A stretch of DNA of 64,000 nt from Acridotheres tristis (GCA_037013685.1 CM072887.1:94942347-95006346); one strand, 5' to 3'. Numbered from the stretch's first letter, positions 12,919 to 26,362 are shown. The notes: generated by a model not told the origin, from the sequence alone. Translations and numbers: made by a program.

Positions 12919-13594
12919 GCTCATCCACTCTGAACACCTTACTCTAAATTCTGAATGATTAGCTGTGTTACAGGGAGTTTGAGAAAGTACTGTCATATGT
13001 CTTCATTTCACATAATCCCAGCTGCTGTATGTGTCTTTTGAAATTTTACATGCTGTAGAATGGATCTGTAGCTTTCAAAAGTCTGGCTGAATGAATAATA
13101 AGGTGTCTAAGTAAGAAAACAACTTACATGTAATTTTCTTTCTCATTTGATTTCATATTTTTCAGTATTTACCAGCATTTTTGTAAAGGAGTGTGAGTTT
13201 ATTATTTGACTTTGGTATATCATTGAAATCTGTGGCAGGGTAAAAATTCTAAGGTATAAATGAGAAGTTTATTTGCTAACAGGTTGTTGCAGTTGCTGTG
13301 GCAAAGTGTACAAAACCAAAATTCAGGTGTTCTGCACAGATTGACTTACCTTGTGAAACGACACAAAGTTTTCTGAGGTTCATTTATGTCCCATAAATTG
13401 CATGCCTCCTTTGTAGATGGTTGTTTTTAACTGAACAAGTGAAAAGAACTTAATGAGGTGCCATATGTCAGGTCTGGAGTCAGATTAAAGACAAATAATT
13501 AAACTATATCCCTTTCTTATCAAAACAGACAGCGATATATTTGTGAAAGGAACCTGAACCTGACATATTATGTTTTGACAGACTTTTGGGACCA
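12919..13594. other. Unique AT-rich spacer
   Basis: No recognisable gene, repeat or regulatory element. Confidence 0.5.
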
Positions 13595-14142
13595 TGTTGT
13601 GATTTAACCCCAGCCAGCAACTAAGCCCTACACAGCCTCTAACTCACTTTCCCCAGTGGAATGGGGGAGACAATAGAAGTTGAAATAAAGACAGTTTAAT
13701 AGGTAAAGCAAAGCCATGTGGGCAAGCAAAGCCAGTTGAGGAATTAATTCACCACTTCCTGTCGGCAGGCAGGATTTCAGCCATCCCCAGGAAAGCAGAG
13801 CCCCATCACATATAATAGTGACTTGAGAAGAGAAACACCATCATTCCAAATGTTCCCCTTTCTTCTTCTTGCCCAGCTTTATATACTGAGTATGATACTA
13901 TGAGGTCTGGGATATCTCTTGGATCAATCGGGAGCAGCTGTCCTGTCTATACTTTGTCCCAGCATTTGTGCACCCCCAGCCTCCTCACTAGTGGGATGGG
14001 GAGCAGAAAAGGCCTTGGCTCTGTGTGAGCACTTCTCAGCAAATACAAAATCATTCCTGAATTATCAAGTGTTTTCCCAACACGTAACCCCGTACTAGGT
14101 ACTATGAAGAAAATTAACTTTCACCTAGCCAAACCCAGAACA
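13595..14142 (-). mobile_element. Solo LTR of avian endogenous retrovirus, family A (ERVL-like)
   Basis: A near-complete LTR of about 548 bp in minus orientation, with TG...CA ends. On the minus strand it starts TGTTCTGGGTTTGGCTAGG at 14,142 and ends TTAAATCACAACA at 13,595. The minus strand carries a TATA-like TATATAAAG (near 13,880-13,890) and, downstream, ATTAAA near 13,700 as a possible polyadenylation signal. No internal retroviral genes or second LTR flank it, so it is a solo LTR left by recombination. I see no clear target-site duplication. Assignment to class III/ERVL is from memory of this common bird LTR and is less certain than its being an LTR. Confidence 0.88.
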
Positions 14143-14181
14143 ATGAGTCATGTTCCAGCAGTATCACATTAAAAAGTTATA

Positions 14182-14896
14182 GCTGGGTCACAACAACCCC
14201 ATGCAGTGCCACAGGCTGGGGGAAGAGTGGCTGGAAAGATGCCCAGGGTGTTTGCTGACAGCAGCTGAACATGAACCGGTGTGTGCCCAGGTGGCCAAGA
14301 AGGCCAGTGACATCCTGGCCTGTGTCAGCAATGGTGTGGCCAGCAGGACCAGGGCAGGGATTGTCCCCTGCACTCAGCACTGGTGAGGCCACACCTCGAG
14401 TGCTGTGTCCAGCTTTTTGGCCTCTCACTACAAGAAAGACATTGAGGAGCTGGAGCAAATTCAGAGCAGGGCAAAAGAGATGGTGAAGGGTTTGGAGAGT
14501 TAAGTCATATGAGGAGTGGCTGAAGGAGCTGGGGTTGTTTAGCATGGGGAAAAGGAGGCTCAGAGCAGACCTTAACAGTCCCTACAACTACCTGAAAGAG
14601 GCTGTAGCCAGGCGGGGTTTGGCCTCTTCTCCCAGGTAAACTGCAATGGGACAAGTGGAAATGGCCTCGAGCTGCACCAGGATAGGTTCATGTCAGATGT
14701 TATAAAGAATTTTTTCACTGAAAGGGTGGTTAACCATTGGAACAGGCTGCCCAGGAAGGTGATGGAGTCATCCTCCGTGGAAGTGTTTAAGAAAGAACTG
14801 CACATGGCTCTTTGTGCTATGATTTAGCTGGCATGATGGTTCAGTCAAAGGTTGGATTTGGAGGTCTTTTCCAACTTAGTGATTCCGTGATTCTCT
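14182..14896 (+). mobile_element. CR1 LINE 3' fragment, about 715 bp
   Basis: It begins at AGCTGGGTCACAACAACCCC and follows the CR1 ORF2 region downstream of the reverse transcriptase: GGCTGGGGGAAGAGTGGCTG, CCAGGTGGCCAAGAAGGCC, TACAAGAAAGACATTGAGG, then GGAACAGGCTGCCCAGGAAG. It ends in the terminal repeat GTGATTCCGTGATTCTCTT at about 14,878-14,896. Frameshifts and stops break the ORF. It lies only about 40 bp from the oppositely oriented LTR. The various open frames of 61-122 codons here are remnants or shadows of ORF2. Confidence 0.93.
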
Positions 14897-17747
14897 TCAT
14901 ACAAAAGACAAGATTCAAGCTATAATGAATTCGTGTTTTGTACTGGGAATAAAATCAGTCACACATTTCTGAATGCCTGACAGGGTTTGAAATCCTTTTG
15001 GTTATATACTGGTTCCAGGCATGTAATAGGACAACTCTGCCTTTGCAGATAATTTGAAATCCACTGACTCCAAGTGGGAGTGTTTTACAAAGTATTTTTT
15101 GCAAAAAATTCACTTCGCTGCCTCATATGTCAAAGAATGACATGCAAAACCCTTGGAAAAATCACATTTTCATTACAAAAATTTTGACAATGTACTATAT
15201 GTGGGTGACTTGCAGCTATCTTTTAACGCAAAATATCAGGGAGTACATGCTCAACTGGCAAAGTGAAATTCTGCCTATTCCCAATTGTCTTCAAAATTTA
15301 CCTTTAATTTTCCTGTGTATTATCTCTCTTTATCATTCCTGATACTGAAATACTTATCACTTGAGGGCAGGATCCTATTAGTTTATCATAATATAATACA
15401 TACATATGCCTGAAAAGATAGCTTGGTAAGCATAGATATTCAGAAAAACAGGGAAGACTTTGACTAATGGACTCTGTAAGCCCAACTCTTCCAAAAAAAG
15501 TCTCAAACCCTTAACAAACAGCAATAAAGGCAACAGAACTAGTGTATTTCCTGGGAGTAAATATAAATATGCTTTATATCTGCATGCATGTCAGGTTGGA
15601 TAGCAGAACTCTTATAAGATTATAATTTCACCAAGGACACCACCATATTCAGAAGAACTCCTGTTTTTCTGAAATGCTATCAATTTTTTGAATGGTTTTT
15701 GTTCATTGATTTGAATGTGTGCACAATTAAATTTGAATCATCTAACGAGTTTTCCTTAGGTAGACTGGAAAGTTTAGCTAAATAAAAGTCCAACAGAAGT
15801 TGTCCAACTGCACCTATCAAATATTTTTCTCCATCTAGTAGCTTTCTAACACACATACACACACACATACACAAAAAAGAAGATTGGCTCTTCTTCATAT
15901 TAGACAGCTTGTTTTTTGTTTTAATTTGGTCTTAATAAATTATTCTTGCTTGTTTAGTATAAATTCTTCTTGGTGATTTTATGTTTTTATGTTTTTCTTC
16001 CAACTGCTTGCTCTGCTGCTCTACGAGGAACTGAAGTTAGGTTGTTTCCCATTATTGTGTTCAATCAGAAGTTTAAATAGGATCCTAGATTCTAGATAAA
16101 CAAGACTATAGCATCCAATAAAAGATTTTTTTAACAGAGCATACGAAAAATCTAGGCAACCAGTACCTTAAGTGCCCAATGATTGCTGCAGATGCCTGAT
16201 TCAGTCTTGGGTTAAAGGATCTTTTCATTTGCAACTGGTGCAAATACAGTTTCTGATACTGTAGTTCTTACATCCTGTGTGCAGTAATAATTATATGGTA
16301 TACGTGTTGGTCACCATTATCTACCTAATGGTTTACTATTTTTAAGGTATATGACTAATCGTAAGTTTTAACACCCTATATAACCCAAATGATACCAAGA
16401 AATATTTGCATTCAATACTCCATTTTAGACTGCAAAAAACTGCCTATAAGTGTTTAATTTTTTTTTTCTTTACATTAGTATTCCATGTCAATAGGATTAT
16501 GGTTAAGGTCTAAACTGCAGTGAATGCTTTCTCTGAAACCATTGTGTGTAAAGAAATGAAGTCACTAAGTTACTCAGGAGTCAAGACTGGCAGTTTCACA
16601 AGCAGAGCTGTCTTGAGGGAATCAATCACAGGCTGGGTTGCAAATGTGAGTAGATACAGAGCAATGAAATGGCACAGGTGCCATATGGAGTGTCTGCACA
16701 CAGCACAGAGGTCCAGTTCTTCAGCAATGCTACATATACTCAGAGCAGTTGCACTGTTAATCCAGCGTATCTGATACTGGACTTTCACAGTCCCCTACAT
16801 GCTGAAGGCCCATTTTAAGTTCCCATTTCCTCTTAGAAATATACTTTCCTCCAGAAGTATGTGATATATCAAGTTTTTATTACTCGTTAATTGTGAAGAC
16901 TTCAGACATGACAGTAAGGCCACAGTTATTCTACTTATGCAGAATTTCATGAAAATTAATGGATTATGTACCTAAGCCTGTTTAGTCTAAAAACATCATG
17001 GCTTTATCTTCTGATTCCTGCTGTATATAAATGCTTCTCTTGGCATTTTTTTTAGTTCACTGTTGTAAGCTTAATAGCTTGACTCATTTGAGCAATTTTT
17101 CACAGGTACAGGTATACATGAGCTTAGGTATTTTCAAGGTTAAGGTCTAGACATGATTTGCACAGATGCCTTTCTAAACACTTCGCTGTAGAGCATGTAA
17201 TTTTAAATACAATCTGTCAATTACTTACTGCATGTTATATTTATCATGCATACATTTGTAATAATAAGGTATCTAGGAGGAGATTTTTTGTTTTGCTTCA
17301 AAATTTGTAGTTTCAATAGCACTGAAATATTTACTGTGTTCAACATGGAACAAACACTAATTTATTAACTCTGCACTTTAATTCCTGTACAGTATTGTTC
17401 TTTTATTATTTTGACTATAAACAGTACACTTATATGAGAAAAACCTCATGGGTTTTTTTTTCCCTACAATGAAAATCTCTGCTTCCAGGCTAACAGAAAA
17501 TGTATTCCAGGGTCTGGGTTCTGATTTTCTAAGTGCCATTGAATTCCTTTTTATACATCCCAGTCATTAGTAGCTAAAACTGCTGATGTGGTAATTTATA
17601 CAATATGAGCAGAGTAGGTAAAGGAATGCATATTGTTATTTATTAATGGTATCATGATGTTAACAAGACCTTCACATTCTACAAAGTCTGTATATATGGT
17701 AATATTTTCCTGATTAAAGCCAGAATATTTCCCATTACGATATGACA
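14897..17747. other. Unique AT-rich sequence
   Basis: No gene is recognised. It contains a CA microsatellite (15,849-15,873). The stretch at 16,510-16,800 is less repetitive than its surroundings and holds a small perfect inverted repeat, ATGGCAC-AG-GTGCCAT, at 16,669-16,684; it has overlapping frames on both strands but no domain signal. Confidence 0.5.
15849..15873. repeat. (CA)n microsatellite, short
   Basis: ACAC repeats interrupted by two ATAC units, followed by an A run. A short dinucleotide tract. Confidence 0.85.
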
Positions 17748-17915
17748 GCTGAACAAGCACAGCTACCTCAGCCTCTCCTCATGGGATAAGTGCTTTCATC
17801 CCTGACCATCTTGGTTAGTCCTCCACTGAACTCCCTGCTGTTTACTGAGTTCCTTCTTACCCTGGAATCCCAAAGCCAGATGCAGTATGCAGTATAGAGT
17901 ACTGACTGCACTTAG
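17748..17915 (-). mobile_element. CR1 LINE internal fragment, degraded
   Basis: The plus strand reads CCTCAGCCTCTCCTCATGGG, CATCCCTGACCATCTTGG and GTCCTCCACTGAACTCCCTG, then AGCCAGATGCAGTATGCAGTA. This matches the reverse complement of the CR1 ORF2 C-terminal region (the YEERL-type segment back to the LE..VQFW-type segment). Both ends are degraded and no 3' tail is present. It is the most diverged CR1 copy in the window. Confidence 0.7.
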
Positions 17916-18814
17916 TGTGGGATTGAGCCAGAGTGGGAAGTAGGAGCAAAGATCAGCTAATACTGAATCCACTGCTCATCACTGCAGCAATTTTGATATG
18001 GATTCCCATATCCATGCACACATGTGTAATCAAACTGCTGCATACATATCCTCCTAAAGCCATAAGAGAAGCACATAAATTTTTATGTCTCTCTTTTCTG
18101 GACAGTCTACATCTTCAGGACTGCTAAAAGGCAACCTGAGAGCAGTATAAGAAAGAGCAGCTGAATTTGGAGTTTCAAGAACTCAGTAGTGATCTTGCTC
18201 CCATCATATTTTTTTTGCCACTTTCACACTATGTTTGTTCCATAAACTGTAAAATAAGGCTAATGAAAAAGGGTGTCCTGTCTAAAATGCTTGGAGCACT
18301 TTCATTGAAAAGTGCTATAAAATTGCTAGCAGTGCACTGAGCAGTCTGAGGATGCTCATTCGGCTGTTACAGATATTCTGATTTACCAACTTAGTCTGAG
18401 GGTAGAGAGAGTCTTGAAACTTCTAACATTCCTTAATTCACCAGGATTTTTTCAAGCACATGGATAGCATTTTAATCCCACTGTTCATCTAATCTCTTAT
18501 ATTTGTGATTTCCTCCTTACTGGTGGAGCAGCTGATATGTAGAAATTAAATTAATTTGCTTTCTTCATCTGTTACATCTTAACCAGCCTTACAGGGAACA
18601 TTTGAGCACAGAGATGAAGGTGGTTAAATTTTGTTCTCTTGAATAGAGAGTCATAGTCCATTAGAAAGCCCAGGCAGGTCACATAGTTTTACCCAGGCAG
18701 ATCATTCTACTACAGTTTTGTTTATGATTTAAATCCTTTTTTAGTACAATAGAAAACCATGTGCCATAATTATAATTTCTAGCTTTCTAGTTTCAGATTT
18801 CATGCTCCAAAAGT

Positions 18815-18855
18815 GTTTTTTGTTTGTTTGTTTGTTTTGTTTTATTTTGTTTTTA
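18815..18855. repeat. (TTTG)n / T-rich microsatellite
   Basis: GTTTTTTGTTTGTTTGTTTG followed by TTTTGTTTTATTTTG: a tetranucleotide tract decaying to TTTTG and TTTTA units. Confidence 0.85.
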
Positions 18856-19348
18856 TTAATGAACTAACACTCTTAATGCTAAACAGAAAATCCAAAGATT
18901 ACAGCTTTCTTGTGACAGGGATAATGTATATATATGGTCTTGTTTTGCAGTGTATTCGTGAGGTTAAATTATCTAGTAATCACTCTTTCTTTATTATTAT
19001 CTTAAGTCCAGAGACCTTTTCTCTATGAGCAATGGGAAAACCATGCATAGATAAAAATTTTCCTGCACAAAGAAGTGTGTAGATCTCTGTTTACAATTTA
19101 AATCCCATTAATTATATCCCAGGAGATTTTAATTGGGATGTAGTGTAGTTTATGTTTAACCTTCCTTCAAATAAGGAAGAGTTATAAGCTTCATTAATTT
19201 AGGGATGCATTTTAGAGAAGTGTGTTATCTATAGAATTACCACTGAAGTAAGCAGACCAGTGCTAATTAATGAATTGAATTTCAGGGAAGTCAAGCTTTT
19301 AATTCTTCTCTGTTAGTTCAAATGATTTGTCAAATATATATACTGACA

Positions 19349-19351
<3 letters not shown>

Positions 19352-19397
<46 letters not shown>
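19352..19397. repeat. (TA)n microsatellite, about 23 units
   Basis: An uninterrupted TA dinucleotide array of roughly 46 bp. Perfect TA runs of this length extrude cruciforms readily and are usually length-polymorphic. Confidence 0.95.
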
Positions 19398-19399
<2 letters not shown>

Positions 19400-21536
19400 A
19401 AATTGCTACTGTCATTCTCTCATTTAACTGCCAAGATGAACCTGAGAAGGTATGGTGTCAACACTGTGGAAACTTGCAAAAGTCATGAGGTTAAAAATTC
19501 ATGGGATCATTCAATATTGAAGGTTTCTAACCTTCCGTTCAAGTCAGAGTGAGCTAAGGAATCAGACCAGGTTTATGAGGACTTTATCCATTTGGGTCTT
19601 GAAAACTGCTTATTTGCAGGAAAATATTACCCAAGAGGGGTAGTTTTTTAAAAAATAGTTCAAAATTCAGTGTTTTCACTACAAATTAATGTCTGAAGTA
19701 TGACCCAGTCATACCCAGTAAAGAATGTGAAAGGAAATTATTTAAAGAGGCTCTCTTTTAATTTAAGAGGCAAGTATCTATGTACACCTACCTCTTGGAG
19801 GAAATTAGATAAATTCACAGTAGAAAAGAATTGTTGTGGCTTTCTGATAGTCAGGGAAGAATTCCCTCTGGAACAATTTACCAGGGCTTCTACACTTGGA
19901 TCCTTCATCTTATTCATAAAAAATTCTTATGCAATAACTAGGTGTTCTTTTAAAAGATAAGCCTTAGTTCAAATAGGACTAAATTTTAGGAAATCCTGTA
20001 GCTATTAGATCAGTCTATCTCCACAGGGTAATCTTTTATTCCTTATGACACAGGAAAAATTTGTGATGATTAAAATTGTGATCTTAATGTGATTAAGTAC
20101 TCACAAGTAACTGCTTGTCTTTACATTAACAAGATATAATCTTTCTTTTTGTAAAAATTCCTATCCCACAGAAAAGACTGGTGATTCTATAAACAGAGCA
20201 TAACTTAAGCAATTATTTATATTTAAACTAAATATCTTTTAGAAGCCTGTAGTATGTGCACATTCTAGCTATAAAAATATATAACTCCTAAGTCCTAGAA
20301 TGACACCTGGCATTGACATTAGCAATTTATGTAAATGTTAAAATATAAAAAGCTTGAATTTCAAAACAGGATGCACACAGGTTGCATTTCTAATCAAAAG
20401 AAACAGAGAAAGAAGAGGGCAGTCTAGTTTAAACAAGTCTTTGAAGTTTCTACTTTTAAGAACTTTCAGAGGGTAACTTCAATTCACAACAGTTGCTATA
20501 TTTTCAGAGAATCTTGATGCTAATGCATTGACACCCTGATGAAGGAAAGATCAGAGATTAATCAGTGTACTTTCTTACCTAAATATAAGAATTTAAATAT
20601 ATAGAATCACAAGAATAAAACATGAAGGGCTTAATTTAAAGATGGATCCACTGTAGAGCTAATTATAAGTGAAACTACTGAAATATTTTTTGCACGTGAA
20701 TGTCTACTTGGTACTTCAGGCATTTTTTCATCTCAGGAAACTTGTCTGCTTTAAGTGCTAGCTAGAATATTTTTTGAGCAACTTAAATAAATAAAAAATA
20801 AATATATCTATTTTTTTCCCCCTAATAGTACTTTTTTCTTGCTTCTATGCCTGTATAATCTCCTTCCTGTACTAGCTTTCCTTGATATTGCACTAGAGCC
20901 CTGACACGCATAACACTGAACTTCCCAAATTCATAGAGGCTGTTGTCCAGTTTGAAGTAGAACTGTTCATACAAGAAGAATTGTTTTCACAGCTGTGAAG
21001 TTGAGGTGGGGAAAAGGAGCAGCAGGTTTTTGTGCTGGTATGAACCCAGCTGGGTGACAGCAATGCTCAGGAACACATGCACACACCACTGGCTGTTAAG
21101 TTAGGAGGACTTATTATAAAAACAAAACTAAACATTTTTTTCTGCATCTCAACTTTAATTGAAGACCTGAATCTCACACCTGATATACTTTTGGAAGAAA
21201 AATGCCTTACAGTGGTGTTATGTTTAACAGCCTCATGATCTATCACAAATGTGGGCAGTAGTAACAGCTGCCAGTAGGTTTCTCGGACAGAGGCATGTAC
21301 AATTTTCTAAATTATCAACCACTGAGCATTAGCACAACATTTGCACATAGTTTCAGGCATAATGTAAAAACTTTTTTAAACCATTCAGTGAAGCAGGAGG
21401 CCTCTGGGGTTTTTTTACCCTTGCTTCTTCTCTTTCTGCTTTTTCATGTATGGCAACACAGTTATACAAGATCACTCGGATTTTCTCCATCTTAGGGCAC
21501 AGAGGTGAACTTACTATCCTCTGGTTTCAGAGAATA

Positions 21537-21803
21537 TGTGCCAGGTCTGGCTGGGATGGAGTTAATTTTCTTCATAACAGCCCATATGGTGCTCTGCTTT
21601 GGACTGGTGTCTAAAACAGTGCTGTTATCTCATCAATGTTTTGGCTGTTGCTAAATATTACTTGAACACAGTTAAGGATTTATCTCATTCCCTCACTGCT
21701 ACCTCCTCCCTCTTTCCTCTTAGTGAGGGGGTGGGCAAAAAGTTGGGAGGAGATAGCTGATCTGTACTGATCCAAAGGGATGTTCTGTGTGACAAGACAT
21801 TGG
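21537..21803 (+). mobile_element. Truncated LTR, family A (5' U3 part)
   Basis: It begins TGTGCCAGGTCTGGCTGGGA and continues through GGAGTTAATTTTCTTCATAA, GGTGCTCTGCTTTGGACTGG and GTGAGGGGGTGGGCAAAAAG to about GTTCTGTGTGACAAGACA. This is the start of the LTR family seen complete at 13,595-14,142 and 48,721-49,349, but it is cut before the polyadenylation region and the CA end. No internal retroviral sequence follows. Confidence 0.85.
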
Positions 21804-24740
21804 GGGAAAGGAGAAGACAGGTGGAAACTCTGTGCCTCTTGAATCTTTGTTCTGAAGAAATCAGTAGTAACTCTTTCCAGATAAGGGTTAATAGGAAGTA
21901 GTGAGCAAATTCCTCTTAATGTTTTGTTTGTGTGCAAACAGTTCGCAAAACTGCAAACAGTTTTGCTTTCATTATCAAATTGTCATTATGAAGATCTACA
22001 AGCTTTTCAAACTTATTCCTATTTTTACTCCATCTAGTAAAATGGAGTGGCAAGAGTGAATGTCTGTGGTCAGTGTTTGGAAGTTGGCCTGGATCAGTCC
22101 CCTCCAAGGTGTGTGCTCAGGTTTGGGAACACAGCTTCAAAGTCTCTGTCTGCATGTTTGACCCTGAGGAGAAACACAAGCTCGTAGATCTGCTCTGCTC
22201 CCTCTTTAGTGGCCCTTGAGGGGTATATTCCACTGAGCTAATAACTTCATGAAGTTATGACCTAAAATTATCATAATTTAATTTCCATAAAATTGCAGAA
22301 CACTGTAGCCTTTACCCTAAACCCCTGTTGTATAACTAGACATCATCTGCACGATTGTCACCAAATCCCACTTTTTAGTCTGAGAAGGATGCATGATGTA
22401 GATGGTTCTGATCTTTAATTGTCTTCAGTTGTCAAGGTAAGAGAAGAAAACCAGTCTAATTTAATATTTTTGTGATATTTTTGGGGTTTTCTTTGTTTCC
22501 TTTTTTTTTGCTACGCATGTTGTAATTATGGGGCTCTTCTAGAAAAATGCACTTACTTTGTTTTCTATGTGTTTGCATAAACACAGAAAATTACACAGAA
22601 ATTCATATATCCTATCCTACCCATACCAACTCTTGCCCTTTGTTTTCATGCAAAGAACTACAAAATAAGAACAAACTACAAGTGGCAGTGAAAGCTTCCA
22701 ATCTACACACCAGTTACAAGGCTGCTAATGCCAGAATGTTAAATCAAGCATTGGATGCAAAATAGACATGTCTGCTGTTTGTTAAGATTGCTTATTATTT
22801 CTGAAAAATTGGGGTGCCAATTTTTAACTTCTTAGGGCAGGGATGCATTGCCACTTGATTCTATGAAATGACAAACAGATCTGTGGATGCTTATGAAATA
22901 TTATAAGATTGGAATCCTATGCTAACATAATTAGTATTCATACTGATGTTACTGTTCTCCTTATTCTGGGTAGTCTAAAAGGTATTTCCAAGAGAAGAAA
23001 AACACTATTCCATTTCCACGTTACAGATATTTTGTATTTGTAAGCCACTCAAATCAGTTTTCAAAAGTCTGCAGGAACAGTAGAAGACCAATATTCACAC
23101 AGAAGAATCAGAAGGCAAAAAACTGTTTTAATTTTTAAGGAATGTTTTCTCAGTTGAACTTCTTGTTCCCCTCAATAGTCTCTGCTTCAGTACAAACTGA
23201 AGTCCCACATTTAAAACTAGACCTCAGAAAAATTATTTATGTCTTCTACTGTATTTCTTCCTGGTTTACTCATAAATGATGAAATTCATCTTTGTTTTGA
23301 CAGCCAGTAAAGGCCTATGCCTCACTTGAGTCTTGCAAACAGGATTTAGGTGAGCACTAAAAGTGTTCACAGTTTGGTCTGCCAGTGGCATATTTGATCC
23401 TGTTCAAGTAAATCGAGCAGAAATACAAATCAGAGATTCTGCTGTCTCCTTGCTCCCCTGTTCCAGGAGCATGTAGACTTTCTTAGGAGCTATGCTTTGC
23501 TGAGAAAGAAGGTTATATTTTTGTTTAGACCAGAGACCTTTGATTTTATTTCCAATGACATGCATTCCTCTTGAACCCTGAGACAAGCAAGTTTTATTTT
23601 GTTTGTTTTCTCTGTATACCCAGGTACCACACAAAATGATGCTGAATGGGAAAACAAGGATTTGGATGCTGCTGTCCGTAATCAGGCAGTGTTTCCAATT
23701 TGTTTCAATTTCAAAGACAGACTCTTTAGGTCCTGTTCAATAACCTGTACAGGCTGGCCAAGCGTGTATTTAAATTTTTTGCTGTTTAAATTTGCTGAAT
23801 TTCCCAACACTGTCCTCACAGAAAAAACACAGCATTTTTTCTTATGTGCATTTTGTAAAGATGCAAGTGTAAGAAAACACATGTGCATTTTTTATCAGTC
23901 ATTTTCTTAAGAAATATTCCTTAGGAATATTGTTTTTATTTTAAGGTAAACAGTCACACTGGGGTTCAATTAAAATTCATCCTCCCTGCCAATAAATAAT
24001 GTGTAAAAAGAATCTTTATTTACTCTAAAGACTTTACTAAAAGACTTTATAGACTATGGAAGCATTTCTGTTTAACTGCAGGCAAGAAAAAAATTACACA
24101 TAAACAAAGGTTCTTTAACTGGATCATAATGAATGATAAGAAATATTTTCATTTTATTAATAGGAAAATTAATCTTGTGGAATAGCTAAGTTTTATTTTG
24201 ATAATAAATGAAATCAAATTAAGACAACTTTTTATAATGTATGGAAATGTATTCCTCTTTTTTGAAAGGAACAAGAGCAAAATGTAAATATCTAATAATT
24301 TCTTCTGAAGTAAATAGGAAAATGTTTGACATGAAATGGAAGGCAAATATACTTTTCAGCACAATAAGCATATCCTGTTCTCTTGATCTAAGTATTTCTT
24401 TATCTCTTAATCTTTCATGAGTTTCCATTTCTTGAGAAGTACAACTCCTGATTTATTTAAAAGTAGTTTTTAAACAAATTCAGAAAGAACTGACCTATAC
24501 TCTCTCAAATGCAAGTACAAATAGAAAAATGTTGCACAATAGTAAGACAACGTGATGCTTTGAAGATGAGATTACAGACCTACTACTCTACTGATATAAC
24601 CAGGAATTAATCCCTATGTTGATACTGTCAACATCAGTAACATCCTTCTTTCCCTCTGAAATGTCAAAACTTGCCAAGTAGAAAACTTGCAAATTATTAA
24701 TAATAAAAACTGAACTATACATTAATATTAAGAAAATGAA
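21804..24740. other. Unique sequence, no recognised gene
   Basis: No transposon or gene is recognised. The 103-codon plus-strand frame at 23,599-23,910 has an antisense partner at 23,682-23,888 and no domain I know. It starts with a hydrophobic stretch but has no splice or homology support I can judge. Confidence 0.5.
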
Positions 24741-25300
24741 GCTGTCTCTGGAAGAAGCTACAATTCTGCTCAGCCCTGGAGAGGCACATCTGGAGTGCTG
24801 TGTCCAGTTCTGGGCTCCTCAGGACAAGACAGACATGGAGCACCTGGAGCAGGTCCAATGGAGGGCTACAGAGATGATTAAGGGACTGGAACATCTCTCT
24901 TATGAGGAAAGGCTGAGGGAGCTGGGCCTGTTCAGCCTCCAGAAGAGATGGCTGAGAGGGGCCCTGATCAATGTCTGTCGGTACCTGAAGGGAGGGTGTC
25001 AAGAGGATGGACCAGGCTCTTCTTGGTGGTGCCCAGCAATAGGACAAGAGGCAATGGGCAGAAACTGATGCACAGGAAGCTCCTCCTGAACATGAGGAAG
25101 AACTTCTTTACTGTGCAGGTGACTGAGCTCTGGAACAGATTATCCAGAGAGGCTGTAGATTCTCCCTCACTAGAGCTATTCAAGAACCTTGTGGACACAA
25201 TCCTGAGCCATGTGCTCTGGGATTATCCTTCTTGCGCAGGGAGGTTGGACCAGTTGACCCACTGTTGTCCCTCCCAACCTGATCCACTCTGTGATACTGT
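24741..25300 (+). mobile_element. CR1 LINE 3' fragment with decayed ORF2 C-terminus
   Basis: About 560 bp of CR1, well preserved. The first reading frame (to about 25,068) still translates to the ORF2 C-terminal segment, with recognisable pieces such as [28 protein letters not shown] and YLKGGC. The frame then shifts, and the continuation TRGNG...LWNRLSREAVDSPSLELF is read in another frame from about 24,948-25,250. It ends CTGATCCACTCTGTGATACTG, a CR1 terminus, at about 25,300. It is 5'-truncated downstream of the reverse transcriptase catalytic core, so it cannot be autonomous. Confidence 0.95.
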
Positions 25301-26330
25301 AAAAATCTCCATAATCATTTGCCCCATGAGCAAACATAAATTTTAAAGGAATAAGACATATGTGTACTATTGTCTAGCAGTTTTGCTTTTGAATGGCCAT
25401 TAATTCATTAGACTCTATTATAAGACTGTATACTGGAATACCAGAACCTTCCTTAAGTGATGATTATAACTTCTGTCCTTGCTGGTTAACAATTAGTTCA
25501 CTGTCCTTCATACTTATACAGCTATTTCTTTTGTGTCACACTGATTATTCATCTTTTTGCTATATAACCTAGCAAAAAAATTGCCTTTATTTTGGCCCAG
25601 GCTATCATAGTGACCTTCTTATTGCTATGTCATGGGAATTTTTTCTAATGAATAATACATAAAAGACAAGTTAAATTAAACAGACCTTGCTGAATAACCT
25701 AATACATAGTCTCTGAAGAATAACACTATTCTTTTCCTCCAAGAGATTAGCTTTGGAGTATGTGCTGATTTCCTGCAAAGGCTCTCTCCTTCCTGGCTGG
25801 ATACCAGTTTAGCTGCTTTCCACAACTCTGAGAAGGAAGGCAATGATGAAAGACGATGAAAGTTGCAGTGGTAGAAGTGGGGCATAGTCTGCTTCATGTC
25901 AACAAGTTTCAGCTTTGGAGCTGTCTCTTCAAGGTTCAATTTAACCTAACCCCTAGGATTTCAATTTTTATATCCCAATGAGGAGAAAAAGCTCAAGGTC
26001 TGCCTAGACTCAGATGAATTATTTTTTATTAATGCATAAAGAATCATGTTTAGCTAAGGCAGCTCACCTACAGAGTTCAATGATACAAAGACATAAAAAG
26101 GGAACGTTTTGTATTTTTATAAACAATTTTAACTCCTCATTTCCATCAAGTTCTTAGTAGTCCCACAAATGATCACTACCAAAATACTTCTAATAATACT
26201 TAATATCAAGCATAGATGAAGAATTCTTCAGAATGAAGTTATATGCAAATATAAATAATTTCTATTCTTTTGATGTGTTAGTGGCCTGCTCTTGCTGGTT
26301 TGAGTGCTCTAATCCAGTTTGATTTTACAT

Positions 26331-26362
26331 TTTTGAGTAGTCACTTTTTTGAGTAGTCACTC
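26331..26362. repeat. 16-bp tandem duplication
   Basis: TTTTGAGTAGTCACTT is followed immediately by TTTTGAGTAGTCACTC: two units, 15 of 16 identical. Confidence 0.95.

Larger units (their letters stand above)
17916..21536. other. Unique AT-rich sequence with simple repeats
   Basis: No exon or transposon is recognised. It contains the TTTG-type tract (18,815-18,855) and a long TA array (19,352-19,397). The open frame at 19,322-19,552 is mostly an artefact of the TA array (alternating Tyr-Ile codons). Confidence 0.55.

Noticed and set aside
13595..14142. Remains of a full provirus around the LTRs
   Set aside because: No gag, pol or env-like frames and no primer binding site or second LTR in matching orientation are found near any of the five LTRs. 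The copies are solo or truncated.
16669..16684. ATGGCAC-AG-GTGCCAT inverted repeat as an operator-like site
   Set aside because: A 7-bp stem is expected by chance in 64 kb, and nothing around it suggests a bound promoter.
19322..19552. 76-codon frame with a Tyr-Ile repeat as a membrane peptide
   Set aside because: The repeat is the translation of the TA microsatellite at 19,352-19,397.
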